Shown in pieces: positions 55,801 to 63,580 of a DNA stretch of 64,000 bases. The stretch's first letter is position 1. Every line of letters begins with the position of its first letter. Origin of the DNA: Strongylocentrotus droebachiensis (lineage: Eukaryota > Echinodermata > Echinoidea > Camarodonta > Strongylocentrotidae); NCBI GenBank assembly GCA_035222895.1, contig JAVYIG010000401.1, positions 434,001-498,000 of the forward strand, written 5' to 3'. Position numbers and translations under genes: made by a program. The notes under the pieces are model-generated. The model saw only the letters and a list, made by a program, of their open reading frames with translations, did no database searches and was not told the origin of the DNA.

Positions 55801-58800
55801 TTGTGTGGTGGTGGAAAGTTTCTGCCGAAATCCATGTTGGTCATCTACCAGGATGTTGTTGGCAGCTACATGTTTCGAGATGTGGCTGAGCACTATGTGT
55901 TCCATTAGCTTGCTGCAGATGCAGGTCAAGGAAATAGGTCTGTAATTTCCTGGATCACACTTGTCACCGGACTTGTGGATGGGTGTTACCAATGCATGCT
56001 GCCATTCAGCTGGAACAGTGCCAGAGTTGTAGCTCTGCTGAAAAAGGAATCCTAAGGCAGGAGCAATCTCGTCAGCTACAAGCTTGAGGAGTTTAGGTGG
56101 AAGTTCATCTGGCCCACAAGCTTTGGATGGGTTGAGATTTGACAGCTGCTTTGCCACACCAGGACGATGAATGTGTAGATGGCCGATATCAGGAAAGTGT
56201 GAGGAACCTTCCATACGAGCATGACAAACCTGTTGGTTGGTGAATACTGAGTGGAAGAAAGAGTTGAGACACTCTGCTTTGTCTTTGTTGGTCGTGTGGA
56301 TGCCTTTGTCAGATCTAAGCGATGGGATGTCCATATTCTCAGTCCGACACTGCTTGACATAGGACCAAAAGGTCTTGGGATTCCCTTGCAGACTGTTCCC
56401 TATGATGTTGTTCACGTAATCGTGGTGTGCTTGGTGAACTAGTTTCGCTACCACGTTGCGGTGCTGTCTGAAAGCCTTCCATTTTGACGTACTGGGGTTT
56501 CTACGGGCTTTCTTAAAGAGCCTATCACGCTTCCTCATTTTTCGTTTGAGGTCGGTGGTGATCCACGGAAGGTGTCGCCGGGATTTGCTCATCTTTGATG
56601 GTATCAGATCTTCCATACACTTCTTGAGGAACGCAGATATCCTGTTCCAATTCTCATCTACAGTTTGGAGCTCTGGAGATGAAAGGAAGAAATCGATTGA
56701 AAACTTTTCAACAGTTTCTTTAATGATCTGGTGGTCTGCTCGGTGGAATTGGTAGATCTTCCTGGGAGGGGCACGGGCCGTTTTCGGATTTCCTGAAAAG
56801 ACGAAGGACACAATGTTGTGGTCTGATATGCCAGGATGAATGGATACATCTGTAATGAGGCCAGGGTTGGACGTCAAAAGAAGATCCAGGATGTTACTAG
56901 ACGCAGGACGGGTTACATCCCTTACCAGTTGTGTCAGTGAGAATTCCAATAAGGTGTCAAGCAAAAGTTGATGGATGCTTGCACGGTTTGGATTGGTCAG
57001 TGAGCAGGATTCCCAGTCGATGTCTGGAAGATTGAAATCTCCTCCAATGATGATGTTAGGGTGACTTCTTCTGTGTTTAGACATAACCTTAGCGATGGAG
57101 AGTTGGAGTTCCTCAAGGTCTTGCTTTCCGTTACTTGGGGGACGGTAAAAGCTTGCTATAAATAGTGGCTTTGCGTTGGTGAATTGTAAGTTACACCAGA
57201 TGATTTCACTATTTGAGTCGAACTCCGGACAGTTGGTTAAGATGAGAGACTCGTGCACTGCTACAAAGACACCACCCCCACGGTCGTTTCGGTCTTTCCG
57301 GAATACTGTGTAATTTCTAGGAAATACACTGTAAGTAGGGGTTGTCTCGTCAAGCTTAGATTCGCAACCAAGGATCACATCTGGCTTGTGATGACTAATC
57401 AATGCTTGGAATTGAGAGTACTTTGCAGAACTTTTAAGACCATTGCAATTGATAATGACGCCCTTCAGGATCTTCCTGCGGTTTTTAGACGGTGAGAAGT
57501 GAGGGCGTGGTGGTAGCCTCGATGCATGACCAGATGACGCTGAAGTTGGTGTTGACGTCTGACAATGATATTGAGCATCATCGGTTGTGTCGCTGATGCT
57601 TAGTGACTCAAACTGATTGCTTGTGGAGAGGCTGGCATTGCTGCTGAGGGAAGCTGCTGTTTCTGCATTTATGCTATGACATCTGCAGCAGACCCACGAG
57701 AACCTGTTGAGTCTGGCGAGGACTTCATATGATTGCCCAGAAGTACCATTGCATGTAATATGGCACCACATGTTGCAGTTATCACAGAGAAGGGCTTGGT
57801 CGTTGTCCGTGACATTCGCATTACAAATAGCACATGGGAATGTGTCTATTGGCCCCGGGTTTCGCTCAACTTGGCCGCTTAAGAGTAGTAGAATAGCGAG
57901 GTGACTAGCAGAGCGAAGATTCAGCACACTGGTTGAATTTCTTTTATTCTGAAATGCTTGAAGAAGTAGCAATGTGCTTGATTTGCATACAAGGTGCACG
58001 TCTGCTTGAGGGCAGAGAGAGGTATCCAATGAGCGAGATTCATGCTCATGCTGAAAGAATGGCTTAATTATCAGTAAGCCTGTGCTAACAATAATCAAGA
58101 AGACCATGATGACAGGATGTTTCCATGATGAGATCATGGCTGGAGGAATATGTCTACCCATGCTAGAAGTAGAATGATGTTGCATATAAATGTACAATGT
58201 ACAATGCAAGTCGATAATGTACACTGTTACTGACCGAGATACATGAAGTTTGACTACTTTTATACTACTATTTACTAAGTACTATTGTAGCAATCTCAGT
58301 CTAGTCTAAAAACCAGCTATAAGTCAAAATTTATAACAGCTTCTCACTTCAAGTCAAGATCAATTATGCTCTCAGACTTGCCATCACTCTCATGAACATC
58401 ATAGAAGCGAAGAAGGAAAATGAAATCAATACTTGCAGAAGACTTGCAGAAGTTGGCTTGTGGATGTCAGTTACCAACACAAGAGGTAGTATGCGGGGCT
58501 GGTAAATCCATTTGCTTACTGTGCAAAGTTGAGAAGCTAGATTGAAATCTGCAGATTTTTGCAGATTTTCACGATGACAACTCAGAATTGTCAATTAAAA
58601 TTGATTTAATGTGTTCACAAGGATATTGGCAGTTAGCTAATCATGTGATTACACAAAACAAGCATTAAAAAGCAGAATTTAAATGCAATTTTTGGCAGAG
58701 AATTTGGGAGTGCAACAATCACCCCTGCTGACACAACACTCTTCTTTCATGATGAACATGAAAGAAGAAGTACATAATGCATTACATTTTAATGAAGTTT

Positions 58801-59410
58801 TTTCTTACAGGCATTACAGGTGTTGTGCAATTGTGTCCAATTTGATTACAAACAAATCAATTATAAACATGATGAAGTTCATGAAAAGTAAACAACAACC
58901 GTGCACAAAGTTTAAAGAAAGCTAGGCATTCAACCCAAGACATTTTTACTTATGATAATTGTGATGAGAGATAGCCCTTCATTTTAAATCATCACACACA
59001 AACAAACGTCAGATAAAAGCTAAGACTAAGGCCAAATCACTTTCAGTTTCAATTTGATAAATTAACTTCCTACCTTAATTTTTGTTATTGTCATTAAAAT
59101 CTATTATATGATAATCTCTGATTCCACACTTTTCTTTCACAACTAGTGTATTTTGTTGTAAGCCTGTCAATAAGCTCTGTCAAACCATGGTCAAACAAAG
59201 AGAAAATTACCGAGACAGCCGCTCGTTAACTCATTCAACTCGTTTCAAGGACACAACATTACAGTCCTTGAATCAGGACAACACCCGATCTCACTCACAC
59301 TGCACTGCACTCTCTCATTCATGTAATTAATTCATGCACATGAAAACATCCGAACCGTTAACTACGGAAATAGTTTTGTCAAATAACTCACCGAATTTTA
59401 ACTGTGACAT
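32074..59410 (-). CDS. THR: Thyroid hormone receptor (nuclear receptor NR1A), nine coding exons
   Basis: Ligand-regulated transcription factor that binds thyroid-hormone response elements, usually with RXR. Coding exons: 59392-59410, 49276-49323, 44340-44455, 43088-43229, 36510-36718, 34553-34669, 33552-33810, 32928-33055, 32074-32196. All are GT-AG with matching phases, 1161 nt or 386 aa. The A/B region is short (about 39 residues). The DNA-binding domain starts [15 protein letters not shown] with P-box CEGCKG and the second finger CKWNEEC...[11 protein letters not shown]. The T/A-box [16 protein letters not shown] and hinge [10 protein letters not shown] are typical of TR. Ligand-binding domain: [35 protein letters not shown], and AF-2 helix IFLEMFDD before the TGA. 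The 6-codon first exon (MSQLKF) is an inference from splice phase and is the least certain part. Confidence 0.93.
32324..32640. mobile_element. MITE with ~65-bp near-perfect terminal inverted repeats
   Basis: The left end CCTGGGGGGTGTTTCATAAA and GTAAAGTTACGCATGACTTT are mirrored at the right end as AAAGTCATGCGTAACTTTAC and TTTATGAAAC followed by a C run. The right arm contains an expanded run of about 17 C. There is no coding capacity. It lies in the intron before the last receptor exon. A target duplication is not clear. Confidence 0.88.
33552..33810 (-). CDS. THR: Thyroid hormone receptor exon 7: core of ligand-binding domain
   Basis: It encodes [20 protein letters not shown] followed by [18 protein letters not shown] and [17 protein letters not shown]. 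The DDQI.LLK..CMEIM block is the nuclear-receptor signature of helices 4-5. The TR pocket arginine of CLR is kept, while the second (TRbeta Arg320) is lysine in AQKFD. The exon ends at the conserved split codon before DRPGL. Confidence 0.95.
33900..34009 (+). mobile_element. SINE 3' tail fragment
   Basis: TTGTAAAGCGCATAGAG is followed by TTATGCGCTTCATAAATATT and an (ATT)n tail. This is the style of the 3' end of tRNA-derived SINEs, compare GCGCTATACAAAAGC in the copy at 598-895. The head is absent. Confidence 0.6.
34553..34669 (-). CDS. THR: Thyroid hormone receptor exon 6: helix 3 region
   Basis: This 39-codon exon encodes [18 protein letters not shown] and then [19 protein letters not shown], the helix 3 segment that lines the hormone pocket and part of the coactivator groove. 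Where vertebrate TRs carry an arginine (TRbeta Arg282, TxxxxR-VV), this protein has lysine (SIVKVV). The donor GTAAGT is preceded by a tandem GT, and the phase of the next exon selects the one used here. Confidence 0.92.
35000..35501 (-). mobile_element. TTAA-flanked inverted-repeat element, family C, copy 3 (internally deleted)
   Basis: Same ends as the copies at 17331 and 24018 (TTAAAGGTACTATGTCCC; GGGACAGAGTACCTTTAA). It is 502 bp, having lost about 40 bp near the start of the shared ORF, so only [20 protein letters not shown] onwards aligns. It is located in the receptor intron between exons 6 and 5. Confidence 0.87.
36434..36450. repeat. Poly-G run
   Basis: An essentially uninterrupted run of about 17 G lies some 60 bases from receptor exon 5. 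Read along the transcript it is poly-C, downstream of the donor. Confidence 0.85.
36510..36718 (-). CDS. THR: Thyroid hormone receptor exon 5: hinge and start of ligand-binding domain
   Basis: It opens with [15 protein letters not shown] and the basic [11 protein letters not shown] hinge, which continues the DNA-binding helix and nuclear localisation signal in TRs. The first ligand-binding-domain helix follows ([19 protein letters not shown]). The last part [11 protein letters not shown] leads to the next exon. The phase-2 start joins the previous exon to give a leucine codon (APDL). Confidence 0.94.
36775..38028. mobile_element. 1.25-kb inverted-repeat DNA element, ends (C)AGGGCCCGTATTCAATAAAC
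   Basis: The left end AGGGCCCGTATTCAATAAAC is mirrored at the right as GTTTATTGAATACGGGCCC. Homology (TTCTTAAG, TTTTTCTTA, AATACG blocks) extends the arms irregularly to about 130 bp. The interior has no transposase frame. It contains a CpG-bearing segment unlike the host intron, including TGACGTCA at about 37873. Target duplications are not evident, so no superfamily is named. It sits in the receptor intron between exons 5 and 4. Confidence 0.8.
38259..38653 (+). mobile_element. TTAA-flanked element, related in its left half to 45430-45823 but with different termini
   Basis: Ends are TTAAGGTATAGACCAGTTCT and AACTGGTCTATACCTTTAA. The segment TTCTGGTCATGCGATTGCAT through GATAAGAAATTTGGCCCAGT to ATATGGGACTA is shared with the elements at 45430 and 1147. 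The right half is unrelated to them. Length is 395 bp. Confidence 0.82.
39111..39191. repeat. (GA)n microsatellite
   Basis: About 80 bases of nearly pure GA lie in receptor intron 4. More degenerate purine-rich sequence continues to about 39660, including a run of about 19 G at 39564-39582. Confidence 0.92.
40478..40839. mobile_element. Inverted-repeat element with TA flanks
   Basis: GGCCTGTCTTCATCAGCTCG is mirrored at the right end as CGAGCTGATGAAAACAGGCC. The arms continue as AGATTGCCAAATA against ATATTTGACAATCT. TA at 40476-40477 and 40840-40841 is compatible with a TA duplication. The interior repeats variants of its own motif (TTCATCAGCTTGAG, TTCGGGCTGATGAAGACGC, AGCGGGATATTT), so it looks like nested or multiplied terminal segments. 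Confidence 0.72.
43088..43229 (-). CDS. THR: Thyroid hormone receptor exon 4: second zinc finger
   Basis: It begins [11 protein letters not shown] and contains the second C4 finger with D-box region CKWNEEC and [19 protein letters not shown]. The stretch between QKKL and the first cysteine is two residues shorter than in vertebrate TRs, judged by family pattern. The exon is framed by AG at the high end and GTAAGT at the low end. Confidence 0.95.
43430..43511. repeat. (TA)n microsatellite
   Basis: About 80 bases of alternating TA with two AC/GT interruptions, self-complementary, about 200 bases from the acceptor of receptor exon 4. Tyr/Ile open frames through it are artefacts. Confidence 0.95.
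44150..44294. repeat. Polypyrimidine tract followed by poly-G
   Basis: A C/T-only tract of about 120 bases ends in an abrupt run of about 21 G at 44274-44294, some 45 bases downstream of the donor of receptor exon 3 on the gene's minus strand. A strand-asymmetric block like this can form unusual DNA or RNA structure. Confidence 0.88.
44340..44455 (-). CDS. THR: Thyroid hormone receptor exon 3: first zinc finger and P-box
   Basis: This exon encodes [16 protein letters not shown] followed by the first C4 zinc finger (CVVC...YRC..C) and ends exactly at CEGCK. The finger is thus split from the next exon at the TR-type position. The P-box CEGCKG is the half-site recognition code shared by TR, RAR and RXR. 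Where vertebrate TRs have CGDKATG, this protein has CGDAATG. Confidence 0.95.
45430..45823 (+). mobile_element. TTAA-flanked inverted-repeat element, family D
   Basis: The left end TTAAAGATGAAGTTGAGTTC and the reverse complement of the right end, TTAAAGAGAAGGTTGAGTTC, form terminal repeats of about 24 bp. The element is 394 bp. It shares interior blocks with 1147-1440 (whole) and with the left half of 38259-38653. There is no coding capacity. Confidence 0.85.
46796..46852. repeat. (GA)n microsatellite
   Basis: GA repeats with a few interruptions in receptor intron 2. Confidence 0.9.
49276..49323 (-). CDS. THR: Thyroid hormone receptor exon 2: A/B region
   Basis: A 48-nt exon encodes [15 protein letters not shown]. 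It is bounded by an acceptor after a T-rich tract and a GTAAGT donor. Its end phase joins exactly to exon 3 (EEK-KSPYIPSY) and its start phase accepts one base from the upstream exon at 59392-59410. The A/B region is not conserved between TRs, so support comes from splice signals and phase, not similarity. Confidence 0.75.
49324..53484. other. Receptor intron 1, 3' part
   Basis: AT-rich intron. It includes a short (CTA)n run at about 52474-52495 and a GAATCTTGAATCTT tract near 50961 that resembles a LINE 3' end. No exon with a recognisable protein match was found. Confidence 0.6.
53485..53725 (+). mobile_element. Retroposed insertion with 15-bp target-site duplication and A-rich tail
   Basis: AAGTTTGTCAAAGAG occurs at 53485-53499 and again, identically, at 53711-53725. 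Between them lies a 211-bp insert ending in AATAAA (53679-53684) and an A-rich tail up to 53710. This is the signature of target-primed reverse transcription. The source could be an mRNA 3' end (truncated processed copy) or a truncated LINE 3' UTR; the insert has no coding match. Confidence 0.85.
54634..58224 (-). pseudogene. LINE polyprotein with APE endonuclease and reverse transcriptase, one in-frame stop
   Basis: Replication protein of the retrotransposon. Residues counted from 58224: hydrophobic segment about 38-57; 2A-like GQVERNPGP 117-125; Cys/His PHD-like finger about 131-182 (CAIC...CDNC..WCHITC...CCRC); endonuclease about 254-475, with catalytic-type [18 protein letters not shown] and GISDHN; reverse transcriptase about 640-930, with [26 protein letters not shown] and FADD. 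A TGA at 55072-55074 falls in the C-terminal pattern YGAEA-stop-NPHT, where the family usually has tryptophan. The same frame then continues uninterrupted to 54634. All earlier catalytic motifs are intact. The true start may be a later Met (residue 22 or 30). Confidence 0.92.
57850..57876 (-). other. Variant 2A-like ribosome-skipping motif in the LINE ORF
   Basis: The codons read [14 protein letters not shown]; the last nine residues resemble the 2A consensus (G)D-V/I-E-x-N-P-G-P. All positions match except the aspartate, which is glutamine here. It follows a Leu-rich hydrophobic stretch and precedes the PHD-like finger. 2A-like sequences near the N-terminus are known from APE-type elements of sea urchins and trypanosomes, where translation skips between G and P. 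Whether this variant is active cannot be told from sequence. Confidence 0.75.
58225..59391. other. Receptor intron 1, 5' part
   Basis: AT-rich intron between the LINE and the proposed first coding exon of the receptor. It may include the LINE's 5' UTR near its left edge. Nothing else was recognised. Confidence 0.5.
59392..59410 (-). CDS. THR: Proposed first coding exon of the thyroid hormone receptor
   Basis: ATG at 59410-59408 is followed by six codons (MSQLKF) and one base, then GTGAGT. The single leftover G joins with AA of exon 2 to give glutamate, keeping the frame through the whole receptor. This is splice-signal and phase evidence only, because the region is too short and too variable to recognise by similarity. 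Confidence 0.55.
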
Positions 59411-60309
59411 GTCGAACGACTTCTCACAGATTTGTCAAACAAGGACGTGTTTCTGACAAGAATATAATTATGTGGACAAGCGGTGAAATAAATGTGATGA
59501 TGATGATGATAAAAACGTTGGTGTTGCTTTGAGTTTGAATTCTGTTGCTCCTGTCAAGTTTTGAGTTTCCCCAGTTCATTTATTCAGCAAAATAAATGCC
59601 AAATCAATTGAAATGACTTATTACTGATAACAACCAAACGTGTATCAATTATTTCTGCCTGGTTAAAAGGTCGAAATGATCTGCACATCTTGCGAAACTA
59701 GAATTGAAAGAGCCAATGTATTTTACTTTCACCACGGAGCATCCATTTCAGAACCGACAGTTTCCCTTGCTTGGCCTGGCCTACTTTCAGGTCAATCTAG
59801 CTCCAGCCAAAGTTATCCTCTTCTTCCACAGCTCAGCGCCCGCCAGCTCTACCGGTATACCCGTTGTCAATACGGCAACTCACTTACTGGCACTAATTGT
59901 AAAGATCGATGGAGACGAGTCCATTATCAAAAGGAAGGAGTTTTGAGATATGCGATATAAATTCATATTATTTGATCTTAAAATGACACCGAATAGCTAT
60001 ATAGAACTTTAAAAATTTACACTCTGGCTATTTTATGCTTCGATTTATTTTAGTTCAATCCATCATCATCATTTTCCGAACAATTCATTTTCATTTAGTC
60101 CCTCAATTCGCTGTCTTTACCCCCATGAGCTGAGCTGAAATGAATTAAACCGTTCGGTTTCGAGTTGGTAATCATGGCCCGAAAGGTTGTGTTGAGGTCA
60201 ATTCCCTATTGCGTAATGTTACGTAAATGCCTCACGCTCTGCTAACGCAGAGTTTACGTTTTTAGTCTTATAATACAGACAACTTTCATTTTAGGCTCTC
60301 GACTGATTT
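59411..60309. promoter_or_regulatory. Receptor 5' flank (putative 5' UTR/promoter), no defined element
   Basis: Sequence upstream of the proposed first coding exon. It includes a short (GAT)n run at about 59496-59510. No TATA box, CpG cluster or defined binding site is convincing, and the transcription start may lie further right or in unrecognised 5' exons. Confidence 0.3.
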
Positions 60310-61091
60310 TTTTCATTTCATTTCAAGGTTCATTTTATTTATTTCTTTCACAACATTTTTACATATAATAATAGAACAAAAACAGCATAAGAAAAAACAA
60401 TTTAAGTGCAATTTTAAGTCGATATATAATCCAAATGAAAGAAAGTGGAGACCTTAGAAAAGCCTGCTTGTAAGAGCAAGGTCCCCATATAACATAATCC
60501 ATCAATGTTTCACTTTTTAAAATGTTTCAAAGTTATCAAAACTACACATGATTAAATATGGGGAAAATATTTACAAAAAGGATAGCTTGAAATTTGAAAA
60601 GGAGAGGATGAAAATATATACAAAAGAATCGAGAGGAAAAAAGCAAACTGGAACGAGAAAAACAACAAAACAGAGAAAAACAGAGAAAGAAGAAAGTTAT
60701 ATGTAAATAGGGGAAAATGGTATTTGGTGTAAAGAAAAAGAAAAATAGAAGTGAGGAGGGGGGAGGGAGAGAGAGAGAGAGAATGTGAAATGCTGACATT
60801 TATATTGAATAATCAAACATAACAACAACAAAAAGATAATGCACGTTATCAATAACAATTTATAAATTATTACTTAATATCATTTAAAGTGATATAATTT
60901 TTACGTTAATTGTCGACATAGTTACTCAATAAATGTAATTTCAATTTGCGTTTAAAAACAAAGACACTGACAGATCTAGTTACATTGATAGGAAGTGAGT
61001 TCCAAAACTTGGGACCAGTACAAGCCAGCGTCTTCAGAGCAAAAGCAGTTCTTACACGTGGAATATGAAGTGCAGTTGCCTGCCTTGTATT
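60310..61091 (-). pseudogene. LINE 3' fragment, part 1 (C-terminus and 3' UTR)
   Basis: The minus strand reads TRQATALHIPRVRTAFALKT, then GPKFWNSLPINV and FKRKLKLHLLSN before a stop at 60906. This is the C-terminal pattern of LINE ORF2 proteins. The following ~600 bases are A/T-rich 3' UTR with a GA run near 60772. The other half of the frame lies at 62311-62415 on the far side of a hAT-like insertion. Confidence 0.85.
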
Positions 61092-62310
61092 CAGGGGCGG
61101 CGATTTCTTTTCATGACCGGGGGGGACGAAATGCAAGGAACGAGGGAGGAGTGACGTAATAAGCAAAAGCTTTTTTTTTTTGGGGGGGGGGGGGTAGAAA
61201 AAATCCGCATCATCACCGCTCTTACATGTTACATGCAGGCCCCGCGGAACGTTTTTTTTTTGTTCAGAGTGGGAGTGGGGGGGGGGGCTAAAGTATTTGC
61301 GATCAGATATAGCAAAGCAAGTGGGGCGTAAATTGGGGTGGGGTCCAGGGGCAAAGCACCGGCGGGGGTCAAGGGGCGGAGCCCCATGAAGTTTAGAGTT
61401 TTAGGCATTTAATAAGGGTCAGATGAGCATATTTTGGTACCTTAATTGTGACACTTGCACGGAGGTCACTAATCGGAGTGGGGTCCAGGGGGCGAAGCCC
61501 CCAGAAGCTCAGCGGTTTTAGGCATTAAATTACGATCAGGTGAGCATCCAGGGGCCGCCTTAGGCCCTTGGTGTGATCTAGGGGCGGAGCGCCTGGAAGC
61601 TCAGGGTTTTAGGCTTTTGAATATGGTCAGATGAGCATCCAGTGGCCCGCTTAGGGCCCTGGTGTGGTCCAGGGGCGGAGCCCCCGGAAGCTCAGGTGTT
61701 TTAGGCATTTATTTATGGTCAGCTGAGCAACCAGGGGCCCACCTTAGGGCCCTTGGTGGGGTACAGGGGACAGAGCCCCCTGAAGCTCAGGGAATTACCA
61801 TGCCATTTCAGCAACATTTGTAAGTTATTCACTGGTAATGAATTCGAAATAAACCACGTTCGAATTTTATCGGGAGGGAGAGGGGGGACTGCCCCAAGCC
61901 CGAGTGAGTGAGCATAGTGAATGAGAGGGGCGAAGGGGACGAAAGTGAGTACCCCCTCACAGGTTTTTAAGTTTTGTTGTATTACAAAATTATATTCCTT
62001 TGCAAAACTATAGTATGAAAACAATGTACTTTTTTCACACTTCACTTTTCTACATTATTTACTTGTACATTTTGAAGGATGTTATGCGAGGGAGCATAGC
62101 TCCCGAGCCAGGAGATTTTTGCATTTTTATTTGTCTAAACGCTGCACTCTTTGGCCCTCCGAAGCCTAATAGTGTGTTAAAGTCCTTAGTCAGTATTTGT
62201 TGTACATTATTTTTTTGCACTTTTTCAAATTTTCCGGGGGGGACGATCCCCTCCTACAAAAATCGAGGGGGGGACGTGTCCCCCCGTCCCCCCCGGGATC
62301 GCCGCCCCTG
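61092..62310. mobile_element. hAT-like DNA transposon with perfect 8-bp target duplication
   Basis: The terminal inverted repeats begin CAGGGGCGGCGAT at both ends. The 8-bp CTTGTATT flanks it at 61084-61091 and 62311-62318. An 8-bp duplication with CAGGGGCGG-type ends is typical of hAT elements. Length is 1219 bp, with no transposase frame, so it is non-autonomous. The interior is dominated by a 90-130-bp tandem repeat. It split a LINE fragment. Confidence 0.92.
61340..61795. repeat. Minisatellite inside the hAT-like element, about 4-5 units
   Basis: Units begin near 61345, 61474, 61573, 61665 and 61760. Each carries GGTCCAGGGGCGGAGCCCC, then GAAGCTCAG, TTTTAGGCATTTAA and GGTCAGATGAGCA. The GGGGC-GGAGCCCC core is palindromic. 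Unit length varies from about 90 to 130 bp. Confidence 0.85.
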
Positions 62311-62415
62311 CTTGTATTATAGTTATGAATTTGATTGTTCTTTCGAAATATTTGTACTAACGCTTTGGGGAGAGTACCATTTTCAAAACCATGATCTGAG
62401 GATAGCAGTAACTAG
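62311..62415 (-). pseudogene. LINE 3' fragment, part 2 (upstream half)
   Basis: The minus strand reads GTLPKALVQIFRKNNQIHNY and then NT. When the intervening element and one copy of its target duplication are discounted, this continues in frame into RQATALHIP of the part at 60310-61091. Upstream of about 62415 a stop codon appears and homology is lost, so the copy is 5'-truncated or decayed. Confidence 0.85.
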
Positions 62416-62502
62416 ATAGCTATGAATTATTTTACCCCCTTTCATATTCATCAAACTACAAATTATTCTGAGAAATCAGTTAGGTTTGGATACACCTGCC
62501 AC

Positions 62503-62707
62503 TTAAAGGTAGGCGTTACTACTGCAGCTAGAAGGGATTAGACCACACAGCGAGCTAACAAGGTCACTGTGACAGGTGGCTATCTCATTAACTCAGCTCT
62601 CATTTAACATAAGAAAAAGAGGATCATGGGGGACCAACAGGCACCGATTTGGGAAGTTTTCTATATAGAGGGAGCAAGTAGCTACAAGTAGGACAGTGTG
62701 CCTTTAA
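62503..62707. mobile_element. Short TTAA-flanked element
   Basis: It starts TTAAAGGTAGGCGTTACTAC and ends GTAGGACAGTGTGCCTTTAA. The ends share TTAAAGG and a loosely similar continuation. Its interior blocks (CTATATAGAGGG, ATGGGGGACCAACAG) recur inverted at 3338-3450. Length is 205 bp. Confidence 0.62.
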
Positions 62708-63079
62708 CTTTGTGAAATAATGTTTAGGTCTTATCTATTTCTCATTTGGAAATGTCTAAATGGCCAAGAAAATGGGAGTACAAGCTAGGACAATTTGATC
62801 AAAAGCTGTCAAAACATTAATTTACAATATCAACACGAAAGATATATTATTTATCTGCAAACCAGATGAACCGATTTTAATGTACTTGTAATATGAATTC
62901 CTTCATCACTTAAATTGTATTTTAGGCACACGACATTGGCTGCATGATCACTCCTATTCTCTTGTGGACTATTTGGGCCACATCAAGAATTCGTTCAAAT
63001 ATTTCAAATTGTATTAATTAATGACTATTTGAAGATAGCAACAATTCTCATGTAGGCATATTGTGATAAAGTATAGATA

Positions 63080-63152
63080 AGAGAGAAAGAGAGGAAGAGA
63101 GAAAGAGAGAGAGAGAGAGAGAGTGTGAGAGGGGGAGAGAGAGAGAGAGAGA
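63080..63152. repeat. (GA)n microsatellite
   Basis: GA repeats with short interruptions, followed by (CA)n-like sequence to about 63178. Confidence 0.88.
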
Positions 63153-63379
63153 GAAACGCACACCCACACTCACACACTCATAATGTCTATAATTTAGAGA
63201 AACAGATCCAACGTATTTTCCAGAAAAATAAGACGAATAGTAATAGTAAACAAGGATTCATTGTTTTTAAAAGATAATCATGCAAAATTAATCAGTAGTT
63301 CGGTCATGAAGTAATGATATCACTACTCATCATTTTAGTGCCACAATGGTTCCAAGAAATCGATTTCCCGAACATTTAA

Positions 63380-63580
63380 TCAGAGGCGGATCTCCGGGGG
63401 GGGGGGGCTGGAATGGCACATTTTTTTAAAAGTGGCCCTCTTTACTGTCTTGTAAACGTCTATTTTTGACAAGTGCACTTTCCTTTGTAATAACAAGTGC
63501 CCCTTTCCAGGTACGAGGAATGCCTCTCTTTGAAAAGGCAATGGAGGCGGGGGGGGGGGGGGGGGGCTTAATGGCCTAAA
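63380..63580. repeat. G-rich repeat fragment
   Basis: Two runs of G (about 63398-63407 and 63549-63566) flank a segment starting CAGAGGCGGATC at about 63380. That start is reminiscent of hAT-type ends, but no matching inverted end or target duplication was found. Confidence 0.35.

Larger units (their letters stand above)
54470..58240 (-). mobile_element. Nearly full-length APE-type non-LTR retrotransposon (CR1/L2-like) in receptor intron 1
   Basis: A single long ORF (58224 down to 54634) holds an N-terminal hydrophobic segment, a 2A-like motif, a PHD-like zinc finger, an apurinic endonuclease and a reverse transcriptase. The 3' end, about 54470, has short direct repeats (TATCAAG units on the minus strand), as in CR1/L2-type elements. 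The GC content is higher than in the surrounding intron. Orientation is the same as the host receptor gene. The 5' boundary is not visible with confidence. Confidence 0.93.

Noticed and set aside
59676..59960. Overlapping open frames of 80-94 codons upstream of the receptor
   Set aside because: No recognisable domain, and the two frames overlap each other; best read as chance frames in the receptor 5' flank.
61719..62419. Open frames of 108 and 139 codons
   Set aside because: Located in the hAT-like element and its borders; composition reflects G/C-rich repeat units, no transposase motif.
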